Source of the DNA: Euplotes cf. woodruffi 2 WChen-2021
Lineage: Eukaryota; Ciliophora; Spirotrichea; Euplotida; Euplotidae
DNA length: 20,876 nt
Assembly (NCBI GenBank): GCA_021441665.1
Contig: JAGYYN010045520.1
Span: 1 to 20,876, forward strand
Direction: 5' to 3'
Positions 1-9,400 of the stretch are shown piece by piece. The notes beneath the pieces were generated by a model that was not told the DNA's origin, ran no database searches, and worked only from the letters and a program-made list of their open reading frames with translations. A program made the translations under genes and the position numbers. Each line of letters starts with the position of its first letter. Position 1 is the first letter of the stretch.

Positions 1-2539
1 GAGGAGCCATTAGTTAAATCAGTAGCGACTCCAAATCCTTTTGATATGGTTAACAATTCATTAATGCAGATGACCTTTTCATTCGAGCCGCTTAAAGTAC
101 TTCTGAACTCGATTTTAGAAGGACAAAAAATTAATAAGCTTAGGATCGACCAACTCGCAGATGACAACATAAGCTTTAAAAATCATATGGAGTCTGTTGA
201 AGAAAAATTCGTCGTTATCCAATCTAAAATTGGCGATATTGACCCAGACAATATGGCCAGGCAAGACGATATTGACAAAGGATACTCCGATATTAACGAC
301 ACCAGTAACGAAATTAAGCTTAAAATTAAAAGCGCACTAAGCAGTGACATCGACGCTGATAAAATACGGAAGATCTACGACGACACAACCAAAAACCTCG
401 CTCAGCTGAGCAAACAGCTGAGCGACTGAGAAAATAGGTCAAGTAGCTACATTGCAATTTCTGAGCTACGGGAGGAAAAACAACGATTACTAGATAAGGT
501 ATTTAAAGCTTAAAGTTTACATTAAATGCAAAAGTAATTTTCATATAAAATCACCTCATTTGAGTTACAATTTTCACACTATTGTTACTTGATCAAGACG
601 CATTGTTTAATTACCCTCTAGGAGCGTAACTTTAATCCGTACCCAGAAGACTCAGATGAAGGTGAAGGATCCAACGCAGAACATTTAAATGAAGATCTGG
701 TAACACAAGACTTACATTATTATATTTTTGTTAATCCTATTCTGCCTAGATTTGCTCATGTTTCTCTAGGACGAAAATGCAGAGAAAGAATTGCTTAACT
801 CCGAGTCTAACAATATTTGTGACAACACAAATGCTTCAACTGAAGAGTCTAAACGAGACAACATGATGAAACAGCTGAAGTACCAAAGACACGAAATGGA
901 GCTGTTAATGCAGGGCTTAGAGAAGCTTAAACAAAAGGAAAACGAAGCTTTGAAATTAGAAGAAGCTAAAAAACCTAAGCTTACCTTTGATATGATCAAA
1001 CAGTTCGAAAAGGCCTCTGCTTTCGCGATCGAAGACCGCCAAAGAATTGACAATATTGAAGGCGAAGTCAGACTTAAACTTGATGAACTCATTATGAAAA
1101 TCGGAGGCAAACTTGATGTTTTAGAATTCGATACTGTATCAGATGAAATTAGAGATAGTATTAAAAGATTGAACCATAAATTTGGAGTTTTATCTGAAAA
1201 TAAAAGACGCCAGTCTGTTGCTATACCGAATATCCCTCAAGAACTCGTCTCTCCTCGGTTTGACGATTCAGGAATCAGGAAGTTTATCGAAAGATCGATC
1301 GAAGAAGTCAATAAGTCTGCAGCCACTATTAACGACAGAATTGATAACCTTGAAAACACGTATTCTAAATTTTCTGCTGATATAAAGCAGATTAAGGAGA
1401 CTCAAGCAAACAAAAAGCCTGATAATTCTCACAGAGAGATTTTATTATTAGAAAGCGAGATTAAAGAGCTGAATAAAAAGATCGATAAATATCACACTGA
1501 CACTCCTCTTATAAACTACAAGCTCACGACGCAAGATAGCAAGCCTAAGGAGTCGCAGCCAAGCAGGATCATCATCAACAACAACGCTGATAAGCTGAGC
1601 ACAGAGAAGAAGTTCAGAGACGTTGAGAAGCTAATCGCTGATCTTAGAAGAGATACATTTAATCGATTTGACTTCACCGACGAAGCGATCATGAAATTTA
1701 AGCTTTCTGTCAATAAGATCCTCGAGAGACAAGACCAGTCGATCCTCAGTATTCTTACAAGAGTCACTTCACTTGAAATCCGCGTCGATGGGCTTGAAGC
1801 CGACGGCGCCAAATCGAAGACAATCGATACTGGACTGAGCAAAGATAGAGGCAGGCAGAATAAACAGGAGATACTCGAGTCGCTTATGATCGCGCAAAAG
1901 CTCGTAGAAGACTTTAAAGATTTAAGGAAGGAGGTTATTGGAAAAGTTTACGAACTGGAACAAGTAAACAAAACTAAGGCAAGTATCTACGATCTCAATC
2001 AACTCGACCAAAGGTACCAAGACAGATTTGCTGAGTACGACAATAATACTAAAAAGTTCAAAAACGATTTAAGAGAAAACTTGAAGAAGATGACAGAGAG
2101 AATTAATAAACAAGGCCTTGTGCAACGACCAATATCTCCAGTCCCTGAGCTTGATACATCTGCAATTATGTCGAAGAGAAAAATAAACGGATTTAAATGT
2201 GCCAATTGCGATAAAGATTTAGGCCAACTCGAGAAGAAAGAACCAGGATTTGATTACTGGAACAAGATGCCAAGAAGAAAGAGCAATCAAAAAATGGTTC
2301 ACATGGGAAAAGGCTATTCTAAGCTTCTTCAGTCATATAACTTCGATGCCTTATCTCCAGATAATTCGTTCAGGCTTAACGATCACAGTGAATCAGACAA
2401 TAATTTAAACCAAAACTCAATTCTTAAGACACTTGACAACAGAGAGCTCGACCCAAGCGGACTTGACATTAGCTGCAAAAGAAAGCTTCCCCATATAAGA
2501 AGTAGCTCGAACTTCAAAAGATTTAGTGAAAATGTTTAA
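1..2539 (+). CDS. coiled-coil protein with C-terminal Cys pair, QRICH2/DUF4795-like (5' partial)
   Basis: Exons 1-498, 622-699 and 770-2539 give 782 codons in one frame, ending in TAA (GTT-TAA). The frame is open from base 1, so the start lies outside the window. UGA at 427-429 is read as Cys. Introns are 499-621 (123 nt) and 700-769 (70 nt), both GT-AG. Most of the protein is charged, heptad-like coiled coil. Near the C terminus is a block FKCANCDKDL, then FDYWNKMP and GKGYSKLL. From memory, this arrangement (coiled coil, C-x2-C, then a W-x-K-x-P and G-x-G-[FY]-S segment) occurs in ciliate and flagellate relatives of the vertebrate sperm-flagellum protein QRICH2 (DUF4795). A structural role in cilia is therefore inferred, not shown. 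It converges on gene B. The family call is moderate; the gene model is strong. Confidence 0.82.
499..621 (+). other. intron 1 of gene A
   Basis: GTATTT...CTCTAG, 123 nt, phase 0, AT-rich, with several in-frame stops. Its removal joins the exon ending ...LLDK to ERNFNPYPED. It is longer than most introns here. Confidence 0.75.
700..769 (+). other. intron 2 of gene A
   Basis: GTAACA...TCTCTAG, 70 nt, phase 0. It separates a 26-codon acidic exon (622-699) from the long coiled-coil exon. Confidence 0.8.
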
Positions 2540-2755
2540 AATTGTTGATAAAAGTCAGCATGAATTATTTCATTTTTATTCTCATTCTTATATTTCAACA
2601 TTTCAATCAGCGTAGAATAATAAATGAAAAATATGGTTTTAATCATTAAAAATTATCAGAATTACATATTGAAAATTTGAATTATGAAATTTTAAATTAG
2701 TCATGCAATACATGCTAAAATTCGAAATCTCGCTTACAATTTGCTGCTGCTCGGG
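2540..2755. other. spacer between convergent genes A and B
   Basis: AT-rich 216-bp spacer between two 3' ends. It contains one perfect match to the Euplotes crassus chromosome-breakage consensus HATTGAAaHH, at 2667-2676 on the + strand. No gene is seen. Confidence 0.6.
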
Positions 2756-3465
2756 TTAGGCATGTTTACTTTGGGCCTTTCGTTCGATATTTGACGCTAC
2801 AAAATATTTATTTTAATAAATAAAAAAGCATATTATAAAAATTCGTTTTCCTTTCGCTTTCAAATCCTGCGAATTCTTATATAAAAAGCACAAAAATACC
2901 TGGATAATTATACGATTTAAAGCTCGATGAAATCGACGGAGAGGCTTTGGAATACCCCGTCATCACTTTATTCGGCAGTCTTTTTCACTTGGCAGAAGGA
3001 GTCGTAAGCTCTTTGTGTTCATATAAAGGATTGTACGCGTCATTGCTCAGAGACGAGTCTTTTATAGAATAAGTCTTTTTGATCTTCGAGGTTTTTGTCT
3101 TGTCCATCGGCGAGGTATCTCGTCTTTCAATCTTCGCAGACTGCCGTTTGTTAAGCTCAAACAGCTCCTTCTAAAAATTAATGCGCGGTCTTACGGCTGT
3201 TTTTATCTGCAATTGCTTTGTGTCGCTGGAGAACTTGCGAATCGACTTGATCTGCGTATCCTGCGAGCTGCTGTTTAGAATAATGGACCGCTTGCCGGAG
3301 TATTTCAGCTTGCTAGTGGATTTATTTCGCAGAGTACGTGTCGAAGCTTTCCTTCTGCTGCTTACCGATCCTCGTGCTTTCCGACTCAATCGTGTTGGTA
3401 AGCTTCCTGAAGATCTTGGGCTCGTGTATCACAGCTTTTGGATAACTTTTACTCTGCTTTGTCAT
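2756..3465 (-). CDS. small basic Ser/Lys-rich protein of unknown function, one +1 frameshift
   Basis: The start is ATG at 3465-3463 (MTKQSKSYPKAVIHEPK). Exons run 3465-3195, 3170-2900 and 2796-2756, with one base skipped at AAA-TAA (3327-3322). Together they give 194 codons ending GCC-TAA. Intron 3171-3194 is only 24 nt; intron 2797-2899 is 103 nt, AT-rich, and ends TTTTGTAG. The second intron is preferred over reading through to a TAA at 2879-2877, because it recovers the GC-richer block 2756-2796 as ASNIERKAQSKHA in the right phase. The protein is hydrophilic and rich in Lys, Arg, Ser and Thr (QDTQIKSIRKFSSDTKQLQ), with one UGA-Cys. No domain, signal peptide or membrane segment is recognised. 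It lies head-to-tail behind kinase gene C. The frame upstream of the ATG is open for some codons, so an earlier start or a 5' intron cannot be excluded. Confidence 0.72.
3171..3194 (-). other. 24-nt mini-intron in gene B
   Basis: GTAAGA...TTTTTAG, 24 nt, phase 0, with ATTAAT as a possible branch point. It contains an in-frame TAG at its 3' end; the same frame stays open on both sides. Confidence 0.8.
3322..3327 (-). other. programmed +1 frameshift site AAA-TAA, gene B
   Basis: Reading GCG AAA TAA stops the frame. Skipping the T gives AAA TCC ACT AGC and restores a basic Ser/Lys-rich frame that stays open to the 24-nt intron. This is the canonical Euplotes signal. Confidence 0.85.
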
Positions 3466-3920
3466 TGTTAACGATGTCAGCCTATTTTGCAGATTAGATG
3501 TGTTGGAGGTAGAACTGGATTTTATTGCGATTCAGCTAGAAATATTGTATTTTAAATCACCGAAGCAGGGTTTATTTAAGGATATTGAGATGAAATAAGA
3601 AGACATTAATATACAAAAAATATGATTTGGAAGTAGCTTGGTATTTATTTGAGTATAATTAGGCTTAAATTGAAATTTTATTAAATGATGAAGTGGATAA
3701 AGGATAAATAAATACTTGTTCAATATTAATAATTAAAAGTTAAATTTACTCTAATCTTGATTTTTTTAAAATATTTATTATAACAATAATTATATATTTC
3801 AAGCTACATTTTATTCTTTATGATAAAATAATAAATAAAAATATTAAACTGATTTTCTTTTAAATTTTCTAATAATGTTTGATTTATCATTCTGCTTTTT
3901 ATTAACTTTTAGGATTATAT
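3466..3920. other. AT-rich spacer between genes C and B
   Basis: About 455 bp of strongly AT-rich DNA without a convincing gene. A perfect HATTGAAaHH match lies at 3668-3677. A 63-codon minus-strand frame at 3532-3723 is low-complexity, with no sign of real coding. Confidence 0.6.
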
Positions 3921-6245
3921 TTAAAAATAAAGCAAAAAAATGTTATACATTTTATCTGATACTTTTCTTTCTTCAACTTTATTATGCTTGATTTTGCTTT
4001 CAAAAGTCTTTTTAACTTGAATGCATTCATCGTCATCAAGCTCTTGAGCAATAGATTGAATCGAGTCATCTTTTCAAAGAGTATTTTCATGATAACTGAT
4101 TTCTTCACAATAATTCACGTGTTCTAAAGTCCATTAAGCTGCTGTAAAAAGTGCAATAATCATCAAATTTACCAGAAGAGCCGACAATATAATAATTGCT
4201 ATCTGCTTGTTGAATATTCTGCGTCGTTTTTGAGCTTCGTTTATAGTCGCCTAAACCAAGTTAATTTCCTCTAAAAATCTAAATCTACCTGTACCATCAC
4301 TTTTCGCATCCTTACGATTGGGGGAAGTTTTAAGACTATTCGAGCTCGAGCTAAACTCAACTTGATTGTTAGCAAAAGAGCCTGAGATCTCTTTGTTTCC
4401 AGAAACAGAGGACTTATAGCTCTTTTGCGACTCTTCATAGTTTATCAGCTCTTGTTTGCTCTTCTTCAGCTTGAGGTACTTTGTGATTTGGTGGCGCACT
4501 TCGATCTCCTGTTCAGGCTCGCAGCAAAACGAAAACCTCAGCACCTTTAAAGAGCCGATAGACTTCTCGATATTAATGCTGCCTTCGTCGTAGATCTCGG
4601 AGATGTCTTGCTGCGGCTGCAAGATCTTTGGGTTCATGTTATTTGGGATGTTTAGGTTCACCGTAAAGTTCAGGTCTGAAATAAACGACTGAGATATGCT
4701 TTGCTCAGTCACCGTCCTCGAACTGAAGTTAGAATCCATCGGCAAGGAAGATATATTCTCGACCCAGAACTCACCGCCTCTCCGTGACTCAGCAGTCTCG
4801 TTGTAAAAGTTAAAATCAACTGGCAAACTTGTATACTCAGGATCGAAGTTGCTGTCGATGAGGTTCGGCTTCCACTTTGGCTCAACTGACTTTGAAAAGT
4901 ATAGGTCGTAGTCGATGCCTGACAGCCACTTGTGCTTTTTAACTTCTTTGAGTGACTGGATACGATCTGCTGGGTTTTTCACTAGCATTTTGCTCATGAG
5001 GTTTCATACTTCTTTTGAAAGATAACTTGGATATTTAACTTCCTGCTCGACTATCTTCAAGTACATCTCATTTACTCATTTTGAGTAGAACGGAGGGAGT
5101 CCAGTCAGCATTTCGTAGAGAAAAGTTCCAAGGCAGTAAATGTCGAGTCTAAAATCATGCGATTCACCCTTTAGCATCTCTGGACTCATGTACTCAGGAG
5201 AGCCACAAAATGAATGAGTCGCTTTAGCTTTGATTTCCTTTGACAGTCCGAAATCTGCGAGTTTTATATGCCCGTCAATATCGATTAGGACGTTTTCTGG
5301 CTTTAGATCGCGATATACAATTTTGCTGTCGTGGAGGTATTCGAGAGCGAGCAGGAGTTCAACAAAGTAAAACTTAGCACGAGCCTCTGATAATCTATTT
5401 TTCATTCTTGAGTCTATAGAACATCTCGCCTCCAACTCAAAGATCCATTACAAAGTTAAGTGTGGTATTTGTCTGAAACGCCCAGTATAGCTTTACGATA
5501 AACGGGTGGTTAACTGAATTCATGATTTTACGTTCATTTTCTATTTGTTTTAATTTTCTTTGGTCAGTGAGCATAGCTTTATCAAGAACCTTCATCGCAT
5601 ACATAAGTCCAGAAGATTTATTTTCTTACTAAAAATACTTTTGAAAATCCACCTTTACCAATTACTTTTTCGCATATGAAGTCGTTAAGTCATATTTGCT
5701 TATTTTCTATTTGGTAAATATTTTGAAAAATAAGGTACAATTACTTGACCTTCTCTCAACGGCTCGAGGGACCTTTCATATTGAGTCACCCAGTAGTTTA
5801 GCGACTCATTGTAAGAGTCAACAAGCGTGGCTTCATCGTTTCTAACGAGTGCGTCGTATATTTTAATCGCTACAATAAGTTTCTTTTTGATTTTGCTTTT
5901 GGTTTTATTTTCAATCTCTGAAATATAGTCGACGTACTTCCTCATCACTTCGCAGACAAGCCACCCGCATGTCAGTCATTGGTCGATTACATCGATTTTA
6001 ATCTCTGCTTTCGGAAGTAAATCCTGCATTTTGTAGTCTTTGAGTACATTTGAGAAATCCAAAACCAATGACTTTATGATTTTAGGAGATCGACAAAGAC
6101 CTTCATCAGAGCGAATGCTTAAATCAGTGGCAGGAGATTCGATTTTTGCCTCTTCTTTGGGTTCACTCTCTGCTTGAGCAAACCCAAATACTTTGCTTAG
6201 CAAATTCGTGTATTTTGATAAACCTGAGTTGCCTTTTGAATCCAT
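3921..6245 (-). CDS. AGC-family Ser/Thr protein kinase needing three +1 frameshifts
   Basis: The start is ATG 6245-6243 (MDSKGNSGLSKYTNL). Exons 6245-4289, 4250-4173 and 4123-3921, with three skipped bases, make exactly 745 codons. An unrecognised N-terminal region of about 185 residues precedes the kinase domain. Catalytic landmarks in order: glycine loop VIGKGGFSKV; ATP lysine YAMKV; hinge and front VMDLCVGGEMFY, where C is UGA and aligns with the usual Cys/Pro region of AGC kinases; catalytic loop YRDLKPENV; DFG (LADFGLSKE); FCGSPEYMSPEM; LVKNPADRI. The AGC tail follows (NFDPEYTSLP, later SDLNFTV), most like S6K/AKT/PKC-type kinases. The C-terminal part is acidic and variable. All lobes are present, so it is probably active. 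Shifts lie just before the domain, between glycine loop and ATP lysine, and before helix E, so an unshifted product would lack kinase activity. Substrate unknown. Confidence 0.9.
4124..4172 (-). other. intron 2 of gene C (49 nt)
   Basis: GTAAAT...ACTTTAG, phase 1. It joins NYYIVGSS to EHVNYCEEISYHENTL and keeps the acidic C-terminal frame open to TAA at 3923-3921. Confidence 0.7.
4251..4288 (-). other. intron 1 of gene C (38 nt)
   Basis: GTAGAT...GGTTTAG, phase 1. Without splicing the frame ends in TAG. With splicing it continues as GDYKRSSKTTQNIQQ. An alternative frame after the TAG would encode a hydrophobic helix but cannot be joined in phase. Confidence 0.68.
5395..5400 (-). other. +1 frameshift site AAA-TAG, gene C site 3
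   Basis: GGEMFYRLKNEK, then stop TAG; skipping one base gives RLSEARAKFYFVELLLALEY, the expected AGC-kinase helix D/E text. Confidence 0.92.
5618..5623 (-). other. +1 frameshift site AAA-TAA, gene C site 2
   Basis: VFLVRK before the stop, KSSGLMYAMKV after skipping one base. The joined text is an uninterrupted kinase N-lobe between the glycine loop and the ATP-binding lysine. Confidence 0.93.
5700..5705 (-). other. +1 frameshift site AAA-TAA, gene C site 1
   Basis: AGA AAA TAA; skipping T gives AAG CAA ATA TGA and leads straight into the segment LNDFICEKVIGKGGFSKV of the kinase glycine loop. Confidence 0.88.
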
Positions 6246-6402
6246 CTTGCTTAAATTTATAAGGTTTTACAATTAGCATATGGATGTGATTTATATTTTT
6301 AAATTGAATCATTTGCATCGTGATTTCACAGATAAATTATCTGAGACTGAAAGGCAGGGTTAATGAATTTTAATTAAAATCCAAGCACTACTTTGCTAGA
6401 TA
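6246..6402. other. short spacer between genes D and C
   Basis: Only 157 bp separate the stop of D from the start of C. The near-match AATTGAATCA at 6302-6311 differs from HATTGAAaHH at the weakly conserved seventh base. The spacer presumably holds the C promoter and the D 3' end; no clear elements are seen. Confidence 0.5.
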
Positions 6403-9400
6403 TTATACTCATGAGTCATCTGTAAAGCCTGATTCATCTTCAGAACTGATCACATTTTCATCAGATCGATTGTATTGGTTGTTGTATGCGTATGCTGGGC
6501 TGTTTTCTTGGTACTCTCTCATATCTCTGTTATTTCTTTTCGGCTGGTAGTTGTTAACACCTTGATTTTCGATCACTAAATTTAAATTATAGATTTGAGT
6601 TTAAAATCAAGTAACTTACAGTATCTTAGCTCTTCTGAATCGTCAATTTCAGCTACAACAACTTCAGTATCTTGAGACTGTTTACTTCTTGACTCTAAGT
6701 CCCCTCCTTCAATTTCGAGTTTGTGAATTTTAGATGGAGTTCCGAAGTCTTCCATTTGGCTCGAGTAGTCTCCATTATAATACTGTCTTGAATCGTACTC
6801 GTTGACTTCTTGTACAGATTCAAGATTTCTATAGTCGCCGTATTTAACTTGAGATGCTAAGATCCCTCCTGAAATATTGCTGTACGCTGGGTTCTGCTGG
6901 TACCGATCCTGTGCAAATCTATTGTGCTTTCCTGGCATATCTTCATCATCTCGAATCGACTGGTGAGGTATTTTAATACTCGAGTCCGGCGAGTTTAAAA
7001 TATCCTCGCCATCGATCATCTGATGGTCTTCAAAGCCTTCGCGATGGTAAAAGTCAGAACGGTTCTGCCCTCCGTCTGAATATTTGTTAAAACTATTAAT
7101 GATTTCTTCTCGTTGTTCTGGCAAGTAAGATGAGTAGTTTCCTTTAGGACCAGTCATGCTAATCTTCGAGTTTGACTTGCTTCCTTTTACTGAGTTCACT
7201 TTCGAGTTCTCGCTATATTTAGACCTCCCTTTGCTACTGTTTTTATTGTAAGACGTTTGCTCATCGTTTTCCTTTGCTTCTTCAATCGCATCAATATCTT
7301 TATTTGCGCGATCTCCTGAGATTTCATTAAAAGAAGTGCTGTTCATGTTCTCGACGATGATCTCATAAAGCGCTTCTTCAGCTTCCTGGTCAAGGTGGTA
7401 TATTTTACAAAAGTTATTCGCGAGTTTATTTTGGATCATCATTTTTATGAATCGCGATCATACCTAATTTTTCAACAAAAACCATTACCTGTCCTCCCCG
7501 GTGCAATAGTCACCTCGATTATTAGCGATGGATTGCTTTTGATCTTCGCTTGCTCTGTTTGAAGATTAAATGGTTTAAATTTAGTCATCTCCCCAGTGTA
7601 GTTCTTCGGTTTTCCCTGTGAAGCCATTTTTTCTTTTAGCTTTCGCTTTTCTTCGTTTGCCTTTCTCAGCCTAATGATATTTTCGATGTAGCCTTTTGGA
7701 GGGTTATTAGACTCGTATATTTCTGATCTAATTAAATCTGAATTGTACTCAGTGTTCCTACAGTATAATAATATTTATTTTACTTTAAATTTGGCTGGAA
7801 GGTGCATTCTTCGAAGTACTTTTCATCTTCAATTTCTTTTCGGGTCTTCTCGATCGGCGGAGACTTCTTGCTGTCATCGAATAGTTTTTCAAAGACTGAT
7901 TGGCCTTTCACCCCTTTATCCTTATTGAATCTGTCTCCTGCATTTTTAGTCGTTTGAGGTCTATCTGTGATTTTCTTACTTGTTTTAGTAATCTTCGGCT
8001 GGAAGGTTCACTTTGCCTCTTCCTTGCGAATGTTTTCTTGCCGAATGGCTTCGTTTTTCTGTCGCTTTTGCTTATCTAAATTATGCAGTTCATACAGTCG
8101 ACTGTGGATTTCATTTGGGCTGCCTCAGCGATGCTTATTTGCTTCAATGCTCATGCTTTCGGCTATCAGCTGCTGCGCTTGAGACCGAGGCACGATTTTT
8201 CCTGCTAAATTATTCCTCATTGGGGACTTTGAATGAGTCTGCTTTATTTTATCATTTTTGTTTGTTTTGATTATCATTCCCGGTGCGTCTTTAGGTTTTG
8301 CCTCTGGTGCTGGTTTTTTATTCTGCCCCATATTGAGCGACTTTTTATTTAGCACTGGCTTGAAGGTTCACTCCTTGTAAGCTTCATAAAATGCCTTTTG
8401 CTTTTTGTAGCTCGGAATCTTGATCTTTCTATTTCCTCCTTGATAGTTGTACAGGTCTTTGAAACTAGTTAGAATTTCCTCGATCGTTAAAGAAATCGAA
8501 TCTGCGGCTACTTGTGAGTTTTCAAACTGCTTATCAAGAGTCAGTGGAATTCGGTACTGATTCATTGTGAAGTTATTACTTCCTGTTAATTTTGATTCTT
8601 GAGCTGGTGTGTCGATTCCTTTTTGAACTGCTTTCATTGTTGGCGCTCGGTCTCTTTGCTCGTTACTTTGATCTGATTCATCGGCTACTTTCATTGATTT
8701 AGCTTTATGAATAATGTCGATTAGCTCTTTGATAATTGGAATCAGGCTATTTCAGCTGAGTATAAGGATCAAACATCAGCTTTAAGAATTCATTTAAGAT
8801 CTCTCTTTCGATAAACTCGCCTTCAAATGGGTTTAGCAGTTTCCACAGTTTACGATGGAAGGATTCTTCTTCGACTCTTCTTTCTTCATTTTTAGCAGTA
8901 ACAAATGAAATAGTTTTTGAATTGTTTAGTCCATGGTCATTTGAATTTTCTTTATTGCTTGCCTTTGGAGTCATTTGCATAAGCTTTGACATGTATTCAT
9001 CATTATACTGAATTTTGAACACATCAAGGAAGAACAAGATGTAACCAAGCCCGTTAAATGTGATAAGTCCTGTTCCTTCGTCATCAACGAAATCAAGTAC
9101 ATTAAGCAAGTCCTTTTCAATTTTCTTAATGACTAATTTTTGACTTTTCTGGTTGACTTTGCTTTCATTCATTTTATTTATACATTTCCTTTTCTAAGCT
9201 TTCTTGTGCAAGTTGCTGTCGTTTGACTCTATCTTGAAAGTCTTTGTAAAGATGGCTTCCAATGCTCCTACAGACTTCACCGTTCTCGATTTCATCGAAA
9301 ATATTAGGATCGTCGTGGCTAAACTGGTGCTGGAGGTTCTCCTGCTCATTGCTGTCGCTCTGTTCATATTTTACATTTTGCGGTCTTTCTCGCTCTTCTT

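Noticed and set aside
2781-2796. GTTCGAT-like T-loop suggesting a tRNA
   Set aside because: No acceptor, D or anticodon stem can be drawn around it; the block is better explained as the last exon of gene B.
3532-3723. 63-codon minus-strand frame in the B/C spacer
   Set aside because: AT-driven composition, no start context, no domain, ends just upstream of gene B.
4137-4250. Hydrophobic helix (IAIIILSALLVNLMIIALF) after the TAG at the end of the long kinase exon, as a tail anchor
   Set aside because: It lies after an in-frame TAG and cannot be spliced in phase; the alternative frame joined by two GT-AG introns gives a longer acidic coding tail and an exact codon total.
4986-5090. Reading UGA as tryptophan (Blepharisma- or Colpoda-like code)
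   Set aside because: It would keep the kinase frame open too, but the CTFxP column, EGF and furin-like cysteines demand Cys, and AAA-TAR +1 sites point to Euplotes.
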